A DNA stretch of 12,884 bases from Omnitrophica bacterium GWA2_52_8. GTDB lineage: Bacteria; Omnitrophota; Omnitrophia; Omnitrophales; Aquincolibacteriaceae. Below are positions 7,135 through 12,884 of this stretch, in pieces. The first letter of the stretch is position 1; each line of letters starts with the position of its first letter. The stretch covers positions 1 to 12,884 of the forward strand of contig MHFC01000129.1 in the NCBI GenBank assembly GCA_001804025.1, given 5' to 3'. Below the pieces are notes generated by a model. It was given only the letters and a program-made list of their open reading frames with translations. It was not told where the DNA came from and ran no database searches. Made by a program: the position numbers and the translations under genes.

Positions 7135-8475
7135 ATGGATTTATCTGTCGACCCCGGATTGACCGCATTTAATATCGTTCAACGGCTTACCGCACATGGG
7201 CATAAGGCTTTTTTCGCTGGAGGGAGTGTCCGGGATGAGATTATGGGCTGTAAGCCGCAGGATATTGATATCGCAACGTCGGCATTGCCAGGCGACGTGG
7301 AAAAGTTATTTAAAAAAACGATCCCCGTCGGTCGAAAATTCGGGGTGGTCCTCGTTGTCGAAAATGGACGGACTTATGAGGTGGCGACTTTCCGGAGCGA
7401 GGGGAATTATGAAGATGGGCGGCATCCGAAGGACGTTGCGTTTACCCATGTAACGGAGGACGCCAGGAGGCGGGATTTTACGATCAACGGGCTTTATTAT
7501 GAGCCGGTGACTCATAAAGTTTTGGATTATGTCGACGGTGTTCCGGATATTAAAACGAAGACCGTGCGGGCTATCGGAGACGCGGCGACGCGTTTTAACG
7601 AAGACAAATTGCGGCTTTTGCGTGCCGTTCGCTTTGCTGCCAATCTTAATTTTACGATTGAGTCTGTGACTTGGGATGCTTTGAAGGAACGCTCCCGCGA
7701 GATTCTTCAGGTGAGCGCTGAAAGGATCCGCGATGAATTGATCAAAATATTCACACGTAAAGGCGCGGCGCGAGGGTTTCAGCTTTTGTCGGATAGCGGG
7801 CTCATGAAAGAAATTCTTCCCGAGATTGAGGCCATGAAAGGGGTCGAGCAGCCTTCGGATTATCATCCGGAAGGGGATGTGTTTGTGCACACGAAATTAC
7901 TGCTGCAGAAAATGGAAGAGCTTCCGCAAACCAATCTTGTGCTTGCCTTTGGGGCCCTGTTTCATGACATCGCAAAACCGGTTACGGCCGCCGTCCGGAA
8001 GGGGCGTATCACGTTTTATGAGCATGCCCCGATAGGCGCCAAGATGACGGAAGCCATCATGAAAAGGCTGCGTTTTTCAAATGATGAGGTGCGCGCCGTC
8101 GTCGAAGCGGTGGGCAATCATATGAAATTCGGGGATGTAAAAAAAATGCGGGCCGGTAAGCTGAAACGTTTTGTGGCGCGCGATAATTTTCAAAACGAAA
8201 TGATACTGCACAAAATCGATTGCCAAGCTTCGCACGGCAACCTTGAAAATTATCAATTCTTAAAGAATAAAATTGATGAATATGAAGATGAAAATCTGCG
8301 TCCGGAGCCATTCATTGACGGTCATGATGCGCTTAAGCTCGGGATCACGCCCGGCCCGGCAATTAAGCGCATTCTGGAGAAAATGTATGACCTTCAGCTT
8401 GAAGGGCAATTTCACGGCAGAGACGAAGCTTTGAACTATTTGAAATCAAAACTTGCTGAATTTCTTGATTCATGA
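7135..8475 (+). CDS. cca: CCA tRNA nucleotidyltransferase with HD domain
   Basis: This enzyme adds or repairs the 3'-CCA end of tRNAs using CTP and ATP. Counting from ATG 7135 (446 residues), the class II nucleotidyltransferase head carries AGGSVRD (28-34), the metal-binding DID pair (D43, D45) and RRDFTING (112-119). The neck has FNEDKLRLLRAVRFAA and ERIRDEL. An HD domain follows, with HTK (H252), LFHDIAKP (H277, D278) and GNHMKF (H329), so a phosphohydrolase activity like that of E. coli Cca is likely. Every key residue is present. ATG 7135 is preferred to TTG 7117 because AGAGA (7123-7127) lies seven bases upstream of it. The stop overlaps the next gene's ATG by four bases (ATGA). A poly(A) polymerase from the same superfamily is a less likely alternative, since those usually lack an HD domain. 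Confidence 0.93.
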   Translation: MDLSVDPGLTAFNIVQRLTAHGHKAFFAGGSVRDEIMGCKPQDIDIATSALPGDVEKLFKKTIPVGRKFGVVLVVENGRTYEVATFRSEGNYEDGRHPKDVAFTHVTEDARRRDFTINGLYYEPVTHKVLDYVDGVPDIKTKTVRAIGDAATRFNEDKLRLLRAVRFAANLNFTIESVTWDALKERSREILQVSAERIRDELIKIFTRKGAARGFQLLSDSGLMKEILPEIEAMKGVEQPSDYHPEGDVFVHTKLLLQKMEELPQTNLVLAFGALFHDIAKPVTAAVRKGRITFYEHAPIGAKMTEAIMKRLRFSNDEVRAVVEAVGNHMKFGDVKKMRAGKLKRFVARDNFQNEMILHKIDCQASHGNLENYQFLKNKIDEYEDENLRPEPFIDGHDALKLGITPGPAIKRILEKMYDLQLEGQFHGRDEALNYLKSKLAEFLDS

Positions 8476-8963
8476 ATTTCCTTCAATCCCGGATCATTAT
8501 TTTGCTGTTCGTGTTGATTTGGCCTGCCGATGGATTTTGCGCTCGGGTGAAAGGAATTCACTCGGGTACGGAGTTTGAATTAGATGACGGGCGGCGGATC
8601 CGACTTGCCGGAGTCGACGTGTCGGCCGAAGGCCGGCGGATGCTGCCGGCGCTCGTCGGCGGACGTGACGTTGAAATTGATGAGGATTCGGGCACGGACG
8701 AATTGACAGGGGGGAATATCCCGGCGGCGTATGTGTACGTCCGCATTAATGAGCTCATTATCAGCGGTGATAAAAAACGTAATGAGTCCGAACGGCGCAT
8801 TATGATCAACGAACTGCTTCTAGAAACCGGTGCCGCGAAAGTTGCCGCCGGAGCTGATTTTAAAAAAAGGGAAAAATTCAATGTTATTGAGCAGGCCGCG
8901 AAAACCCAAGGACGCGGCATCTGGTCTTATGATGAACGAATCCTTCAGCGGATTGAAGGTTAG
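8472..8963 (+). CDS. Exported staphylococcal nuclease-like (SNase fold) protein, probably inactive
   Basis: This 163-residue protein has a signal peptide of about 24 residues (hydrophobic RIIILLFVLIW, cleavage likely after FCA) and would act in the periplasm or outside. The rest follows the thermonuclease pattern: GTEFELDDGRRIRLAGVD (32-49), AAYVYV (85-90), a NELLLETGAAKV stretch (113-124) that matches the usual NxxLVxxGxAKV, and a closing QAAKTQGRGIWS. Measured against remembered S. nuclease sites, R35 and D40 appear kept as R44 and D49. DGDT is replaced by HSGT, E43 falls on A52 (an E is one residue later), and R87 falls on I83. It probably binds but does not cut nucleic acid, or has another role. 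It overlaps the CCA gene by four bases and the next gene by about 35. No gene name fits. Confidence 0.7.
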   Translation: MNFLQSRIIILLFVLIWPADGFCARVKGIHSGTEFELDDGRRIRLAGVDVSAEGRRMLPALVGGRDVEIDEDSGTDELTGGNIPAAYVYVRINELIISGDKKRNESERRIMINELLLETGAAKVAAGADFKKREKFNVIEQAAKTQGRGIWSYDERILQRIEG

Positions 8964-10476
8964 AGCGGCTAAACCCGCTTCATGGCGGGCCGCGATCTTC
9001 ATTCTGATCATGACGCTGCTGATCTCGGGAGGGGCGATATTATTGTTGCTCCGGAGTCAGTTTGATATGACTTATTATGCCCGGCCCTCACAGTATTTAA
9101 AGGCGTTTGTTGACGTTTTGACGCGTTTTCCTGGGCATGAGACACGTTTTGGCACCTATGGGGCAAAATGGGGCTTATTAGGGGCTGTAATCGAATTACA
9201 GGACGTTTATGTGGCTTTAATTGAGCCAGAAGAACCCGCCGGTAATTCGGCCCCTATCGAAATCAGCAAGGCCACTTATGATTTCGACGTCTTAAAATTA
9301 TTAAAGCATCAGATACATGTCCGTCAATTAGTGATCGAGCGGGCGTCGATTCCCTTGATCCGCAAGGACCGCGGTATTGATTTTTTGAAGCTGTTAAAAG
9401 CGCGGCAGAACTTAATATTTGATGCCGGACCCCATCCATTGAATGTGAATGCCGGTCTATGGAAGGCCGGAATGGCCGCAGGTGACGGAATCATGACTTG
9501 GGTCCGGACGCTGGAAGTTCTGGTTCCGTCAATGGTCATAGCGGACGGAGTGATAAAGTTTAAAGATGCGGTGTCAAAACGACCGATTCGCGAAATTCCT
9601 TTTAGCGAGCTTAAAATTATTTCGGCAAAGAATCCGAATGAGATCGGAATCCATGGACAGTTTATTCCCGGCTATTTTTCTCATGAGATCCCGTTAACTT
9701 TCCAGGGGAGCTATGACATCACCGGGAATTCTTTGTCATTCCACATTATGGATAGCGTCGGCCGGTTTGTGAACACGGGCAAATTTTTTTCCTTATCCCA
9801 TCCCATTCCCTGGCAGATGAACCTCGAATTTCATCAGTTACCGATAGAAACTGTCCGCTATGAAAAAGTGGGTCTGCCGGTATGGTTAAGGAACACGACC
9901 GGCGCCCTTACCGCCTATATCGAAATGCAAGGGGAAGGGGTGAGCGCAGAGGAGATGGGACGGACTTCCATAGCACAGGGGCCTTTTGATGTGCGGAATG
10001 GCAGTTTTTCAGGCATCAATCTAGTGCGGGCAATAATGTCCGGTATTGACCCGCAAATGATTCTGCAAGATAACGGTTTGCCCGCCTGGAATCTAGGGCT
10101 TGAGGCCGCACGGGACGGCGGGGAATCAAACGCTAAGGAAAAAAGGTTTCATAAATTATTCGCAGCCGATTCCACGATGTTTCAAATTCATAAAGCGCAA
10201 CTGCAATATATAGACCGGCGTATTTCCCTTAAAGACGGGCAAATATCGTCGCCCGACTATTTCATTCAATATGAAGGAACTGTGGATACCCGTGACGGCT
10301 TTGTCGATATCCGCGGCGTGTTGATTCTTTATCGTGACTTGGCGGAAATCCTGTTTCATCGTCAAAAAGAAGACGGATTGCCGGTGTCCCGCGCGGATGA
10401 CGGCCGGATGGTGGCACCGTTCCGGCTGCGCGGCGTATTGCCAAACCCGAGCTTTTCCGGCGATCAAATACGATAA
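8929..10476 (+). CDS. AsmA/YhdP-like membrane-anchored protein
   Basis: From ATG 8929 this protein has 515 residues. A single N-terminal membrane segment lies at about 19-42 (AIFILIMTLLISGG), and the rest is predicted to be periplasmic. The early part (FGTYGAKWGLLGAVIELQDVYV, in pieces) resembles the start of YhdP/AsmA proteins. From about residue 352 the FDVRNGSFSGINLVRAIM stretch, then IDRRISLKDGQISSPDYFI and a late PFRLRGVLPNPSFSGD, match the AsmA C-terminal region. AsmA/YhdP/TamB proteins are linked to phospholipid movement to the outer membrane. This one is much shorter than YhdP (over 1,000 residues) and nearer to AsmA in size. The start is uncertain: ATG 8929 and ATG 8932 both lie inside the end of the previous gene without a clear ribosome site, and TTG 8953 is also possible. 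An earlier GTG at 8830 would overlap far more and is unlikely. Confidence 0.65.
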   Translation: MMNESFSGLKVRAAKPASWRAAIFILIMTLLISGGAILLLLRSQFDMTYYARPSQYLKAFVDVLTRFPGHETRFGTYGAKWGLLGAVIELQDVYVALIEPEEPAGNSAPIEISKATYDFDVLKLLKHQIHVRQLVIERASIPLIRKDRGIDFLKLLKARQNLIFDAGPHPLNVNAGLWKAGMAAGDGIMTWVRTLEVLVPSMVIADGVIKFKDAVSKRPIREIPFSELKIISAKNPNEIGIHGQFIPGYFSHEIPLTFQGSYDITGNSLSFHIMDSVGRFVNTGKFFSLSHPIPWQMNLEFHQLPIETVRYEKVGLPVWLRNTTGALTAYIEMQGEGVSAEEMGRTSIAQGPFDVRNGSFSGINLVRAIMSGIDPQMILQDNGLPAWNLGLEAARDGGESNAKEKRFHKLFAADSTMFQIHKAQLQYIDRRISLKDGQISSPDYFIQYEGTVDTRDGFVDIRGVLILYRDLAEILFHRQKEDGLPVSRADDGRMVAPFRLRGVLPNPSFSGDQIR

Positions 10477-10539
10477 TAAGGATTGATCACTATAAAACGG
10501 CCTTGTGATGAGCGAGGCCTATTGAACGAAAAAACACAC

Positions 10540-10545
10540 GGAAGG
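10540..10545 (+). promoter_or_regulatory. Ribosome binding site deciding the ACT-protein start
   Basis: GGAAGG lies six bases before ATG 10552. This supports that start over the in-frame TTG at 10483, which would add 23 residues unlike the family. Confidence 0.6.
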
Positions 10546-10551
10546 TATGCC

Positions 10552-11127
10552 ATGAAGAAGATTCAATATGCGGCAGTAACATTGATCGGTCGCGATGAGC
10601 CCGGAATTATCGCGGCGGTCAGTCGCGTTATGTATGTCATGAATTGCAATCTTGAAGATGCTTCTATGACCCGTCTTGACGGGCAATTTGTCATGGTGTT
10701 TATTGTGAAAATGGATTCACAAAAAACCGCGGACTCGGCAAAGCAAGCCCTTCACGATAAAGCGCATCAATTAAAACTTGATATGCATTGGAGCCCAATT
10801 ACCTATACGACGCATGAAAGCTCCCGCAAAAAAAATGAAGCACAACGGGATAATAAAGGTTCTTATCTCATCACCGTCATAGGCCCGGACCGGACAGGGA
10901 TTGTCTATCACATCAGCAAAATCATCGCGCAGCAAGAGATCAACATTACCGACATGAATTGTGAGGTTATCAAGGGGAGCCGTAATAAGCCGTTGTATGC
11001 GATGATGATTGAAGTCGAGCTAGGGCATGGACCTAAAATTACGCGGCTATCAAACGGCTTAAAAAGGGCCGCCGAAAAGCTGAAGGTTGACTGCCGGTTA
11101 AAATGCGTCGAAGCGGTCACAATGTAA
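10552..11127 (+). CDS. Two-ACT-domain protein, GcvR-like
   Basis: This 191-residue soluble protein is made of two ACT domains. The first covers about 5-85 (TLIGRDEPGIIAAVSRVMY, LEDASMTRLDGQFVMVF). The second covers about 104-188 (LITVIGPDRTGIVYHISKII, NITDMNCEV, YAMMIEVEL). Tandem ACT proteins of this size include GcvR, the glycine-responsive partner of GcvA, and related amino-acid sensors. The DRTGIV and DEPGII loops are the usual ligand-binding turns. A 20-residue charged linker joins the domains (around HESSRKKNEAQRD). No gcv genes or GcvA-type regulator are in the window, so the GcvR role is unproven, and the name is left blank. A 75-base gap separates it from the AsmA-like gene, and the deformylase gene follows 13 bases after it. 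Confidence 0.85.
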   Translation: MKKIQYAAVTLIGRDEPGIIAAVSRVMYVMNCNLEDASMTRLDGQFVMVFIVKMDSQKTADSAKQALHDKAHQLKLDMHWSPITYTTHESSRKKNEAQRDNKGSYLITVIGPDRTGIVYHISKIIAQQEINITDMNCEVIKGSRNKPLYAMMIEVELGHGPKITRLSNGLKRAAEKLKVDCRLKCVEAVTM

Positions 11128-11140
11128 GTAGGCTCCCGCT

Positions 11141-11656
11141 ATGAAACAACGCCGTCCCCCGCAGCATTTCACAATCCGGTATTTCCCCGACGCCTGTCTC
11201 CGTACCAAGGCCAAAGAAGTTGTTGAGTATGGAGAGCCCCTGAGGCAATTAGTTGCCCGAATGACGGCTGTTTTAAAACAGCAAAAACACGGCATCGGCA
11301 TTGCGGCCCCGCAGCTTGGCATTGATCAAGCCGTGGCCATTGTCGATGTGTCGTCCCGCATGCCTCAAAAAAAGCCGTTGATTTTAATTAACCCAAAAGT
11401 GATCAGCGGGGACGGGCTCATACCCTCGAAGGAGGGCTGTATGAGCGTTCCGGATTATACGGGACTGTTGCAGCGTTATCGGGCGGTTAATCTTCGCTGG
11501 AGAAACTTAGAGGGGGCCCTTATGTCAAATTCTTACGAGGGGCTTGAGGCGGTCTGTATTCAACATGAAGTGGATCATTTAAACGGCATATTATTTATTG
11601 ACCGGATTGCATCTTTAAAGCGCGACTTGATTCCTCGTAGCCCCAAACGGGGTTAA
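11141..11656 (+). CDS. def: Peptide deformylase
   Basis: Peptide deformylase removes the formyl group from the N-terminal methionine of new proteins and works at the ribosome. The 171-residue protein has all three family motifs: GIGIAAPQLG (51-60), EGCMSVP (98-104, metal ligand C100) and QHEVDHLNG (141-149, with H142, H146 and catalytic E143). The start region YFPDACLRTKAKEV is the usual beginning after a ten-residue lead. No key residue is missing, so it should be active as a metal enzyme. The start ATG 11141 has only a weak AGTAGG upstream. It is the last gene of the + strand run and meets the - strand genes across a 67-base gap. CDS length is typical of the family. Confidence 0.95.
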   Translation: MKQRRPPQHFTIRYFPDACLRTKAKEVVEYGEPLRQLVARMTAVLKQQKHGIGIAAPQLGIDQAVAIVDVSSRMPQKKPLILINPKVISGDGLIPSKEGCMSVPDYTGLLQRYRAVNLRWRNLEGALMSNSYEGLEAVCIQHEVDHLNGILFIDRIASLKRDLIPRSPKRG

Positions 11657-11723
11657 CCGTACTTATAGTAAACGTCCTATAATGTATGTTATGTAAAGTA
11701 ACCTAAGCGTACGCGGGATCGCT
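11657..11723. other. Convergent intergenic gap, no clear terminator
   Basis: This 67-base gap lies between two convergent genes. It holds a short AAGCG/CGCTT pairing (11705-11709 with 11720-11724), whose right arm overlaps the yqeY stop by one base. A CCCC-AAAC-GGGG hairpin sits at the very end of the deformylase gene. Neither is followed by a T-run in either direction. A TATAAT at 11678-11683 has no good -35 partner. Confidence 0.3.
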
Positions 11724-12170
11724 TCAAACAAGTATTTCGTTAACAATCTGAGAGACAAGTTTGCCGTCGGCTTTGCCTTTAACTTTGGGCATTAGCTCCT
11801 TCATGACACTGCCGGAATCCGCTTTGCTCTTAGCGCCCGTTTTGAGAATGATTTCCCTTACCAGAGACCGGACTTCATCGGCTGTTAACTGAGCAGGCAT
11901 GTAAGGTAATAGCACCGCTAACTGCTGTTTCTCTTTGTCTATGAGATCTGTTCTGCCTGCCTTTTCGAAACTGTCAATGCTCTCCCGGTGCTGTTTGACC
12001 TGCTTTTGTAGCAGCTGGATGATATCTGCGTCGTCCAGTTTTTCCTTTTTTTTATCAATTTTGAAATTTACGATCGCTGCTTTAAGAAGGCGTAGTGTAT
12101 TCAGTTTGTTGGAATCTTTGCTCTTCATTGCGGATTGAATGTCTGAATCGATAGCGCTTTCCATGCTCAT
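11724..12170 (-). CDS. yqeY: GatB/YqeY domain-containing protein
   Basis: This small protein (148 residues) matches the YqeY family, which shares the tail domain of the GatB subunit of tRNA amidotransferase and is thought to bind tRNA. The reaction is not known. The helix-rich start (NTLRLLKAAIVNFKID), the charged QKQVKQHRESIDSFEKAGR stretch and the LLPYMPAQLTADEV motif are characteristic. So is the C-terminal part, SGSVMKELMPKVKGKADGK followed by VNEILV. Length is normal. The start is ATG at 12168-12170, with AAGGAG seven bases upstream. It lies 22 bases after the stop of the BatC-like gene on the same strand, so both are probably one transcript. Identification is firm; function is known only from the family. 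Confidence 0.92.
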   Translation of the reverse strand: MSMESAIDSDIQSAMKSKDSNKLNTLRLLKAAIVNFKIDKKKEKLDDADIIQLLQKQVKQHRESIDSFEKAGRTDLIDKEKQQLAVLLPYMPAQLTADEVRSLVREIILKTGAKSKADSGSVMKELMPKVKGKADGKLVSQIVNEILV

Positions 12171-12177
12171 AATAAGT

Positions 12178-12183
12178 CTCCTT
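12178..12183 (-). promoter_or_regulatory. Ribosome binding site for yqeY
   Basis: On the minus strand, AAGGAG lies seven bases before the ATG at 12170. It sits in the 22-base gap after the BatC-like gene. Confidence 0.6.
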
Positions 12184-12192
12184 TGAGTAAAA

Positions 12193-12884
12193 CTACCAAT
12201 CTTTGTCGACAGGCCGCGGGTCCTTATGCGCCGGCGGGCGTCGCAGATCCTGAAGCTCTTTTTCCCCCTCTTTTAATGCATCGAGGATTCTAAGGGCATT
12301 ATCCATGCTCATTTGGCCTTGTAGAGGCTGCCGGGATTGCCCATTGGCAGTGCGGTCGCCGGAGGCCGATGACGGAGTTTCAGGCTCACCAGCATCGGAT
12401 TGACTTTGCCGCGGCTCCGGCTCTTGGCCCTGTTGCTGCTCCTGTTGTTGCTCTTGCTGTTGTTCCTGTTCTTGTTGCTCCTCCTGCTGCTGATCCTGCT
12501 GCTGGTTTTGTTGCTGGTCCTGCTGTTGATCTTGCTGCTGGTCTTGCTGTTGATCTTGCTGCTGGTCTTGTTGCTGATCCTGTTGCTGGCCTTGCTGTTG
12601 ATCCTGCTGCTGGTCTTGTTGTTGATCCTGTTGCTGGTTTTGTTGCTGATTCTGCTGTTGATCTTGCTGCTGGTCTTGCGGTTGATCCTGCTGCTGGCCT
12701 TGCTGTTGATTTTGCTGCTGGTTTTGTTGCTGATCCTGTTGCTGGTTCTGCTGCTGATTTTGTTGATTTTTTTGACGGTCCTGATTTTTCTTCTCAAAAG
12801 CACCTTTTTTGTTTTGAAGGAACTCCAGGTTATATTTTGCGTCCAGATCCTGCGGATTATACTCCAAAGCTTCTTTATAGGCCT
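12193..12884 (-). CDS. BatC-like TPR protein with glutamine-rich repeat, C-terminal part
   Basis: The reading frame is open to the window edge, so the true start is beyond 12884, and 229 residues are visible. The first of these, AYKEALEYNPQDLDAKYNL, is the end of a TPR helix pair. A charged segment leads to about 110 residues of (D/N/G)QQQ and EQQQ units, then an acidic and polar stretch. The end reads MSMDNALRILDALKEGEKEL and closes with VDKDW. TPR, long glutamine-rich linker and this ending fit BatC proteins of the MoxR/VWA Bat operons, linked to stress or aerotolerance in Bacteroides. The function is not well known. The TTG at 12867 is not the real start. The call depends on the ending and context; other TPR proteins can carry Q-rich linkers. 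Confidence 0.65.
   Translation of the reverse strand, partial: AYKEALEYNPQDLDAKYNLEFLQNKKGAFEKKNQDRQKNQQNQQQNQQQDQQQNQQQNQQQGQQQDQPQDQQQDQQQNQQQNQQQDQQQDQQQDQQQGQQQDQQQDQQQDQQQDQQQDQQQDQQQNQQQDQQQEEQQEQEQQQEQQQEQQQGQEPEPRQSQSDAGEPETPSSASGDRTANGQSRQPLQGQMSMDNALRILDALKEGEKELQDLRRPPAHKDPRPVDKDW
12484..12759 (-). repeat. 23-unit (D/N/G)QQQ tetrapeptide repeat, 12-base unit, within BatC-like gene
   Basis: Twenty-three consecutive four-residue units start with N, D or G and are followed by QQQ (one reads DQPQ, at the codon 12679-12681). The first residue of successive units alternates between codons ending in T (GAT/AAT) and in C (GAC/AAC/GGC). This gives a 24-base period with two breaks, at 12505/12517 and at 12649/12661. 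The flanks toward 12420 hold looser EQQQ units. Confidence 0.9.

Noticed and set aside
8830..8928. GTG 8830 as the start of the AsmA-like gene
   Set aside because: It would overlap the previous gene by over 130 bases and put a polar lead before the membrane segment.
11678..11683. TATAAT in the convergent gap as a promoter
   Set aside because: No good -35 partner, and it would point into the end of a convergent gene.
12484..12759. Tandem repeats as a possible CRISPR array
   Set aside because: The unit is 12 bases without unique spacers and lies wholly inside a coding frame.
12309..12803. A 164-residue frame on the minus strand across the Q-rich region, rich in Ser, Lys and Asn
   Set aside because: It is the out-of-frame reading of the (D/N/G)QQQ repeat; the BatC-like frame has the recognizable TPR and C-terminal ends.

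Overview
The window reads as ordinary chromosome from a Gram-negative bacterium that is not a well-known model lineage. A type IV pilus secretin and an AsmA-like protein imply an outer membrane. Base composition is close to even GC, several genes appear to start with GTG or TTG, and the mix of a short RNase G/E, an HD-type CCA enzyme, a BatC-like protein and small lineage-specific proteins fits a candidate phylum such as Omnitrophota. That placement is an inference from gene content and is weak. I see no IS element, integrase, CRISPR array, tRNA or rRNA gene, and nothing with strong signs of recent transfer.

Layout. (1) Positions 1-2068 hold the end of a type IV pilus operon: the tail of a probable PilO-like gene, a PilP-like lipoprotein or pilot-like gene, and the secretin PilQ. 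(2) A 215-base gap with two small hairpins leads to an RNase G/E gene (2284-3792) and an RmuC-family gene (3849-4922). (3) A gap of about 110 bases with a possible promoter opens a long, tightly packed run on the + strand (5034-11656). It encodes a lysine-rich protein with an EF-Tu domain 2-like fold, a small double-CxxC protein, an MFS transporter, a CCA tRNA nucleotidyltransferase, a secreted nuclease-like protein with lost catalytic residues, an AsmA-like membrane-anchored protein, a two-ACT-domain GcvR-like protein and peptide deformylase. Most neighbours overlap or lie within about 30 bases, so they are probably co-transcribed. (4) On the - strand, converging on this run, are a YqeY-like protein and, upstream of it, the C-terminal part of a TPR/BatC-like protein with a long glutamine-rich repeat that runs off the window end.

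How the genes fit together. The first block builds the outer-membrane pore for pili. The middle is RNA and translation housekeeping: RNase G/E for mRNA and rRNA processing, the CCA enzyme for tRNA 3' ends, deformylase for nascent proteins, and YqeY as a tRNA-amidotransferase-related protein. Envelope and transport functions are interspersed. I did not find a convincing new defence or mobile system. The most unusual items are the basic-tail/EF-like fusion, the double-CxxC protein next to it, the decayed nuclease fold, the G8 tract in the pilP-like gene, and the 24-base codon alternation in the glutamine-rich repeat.
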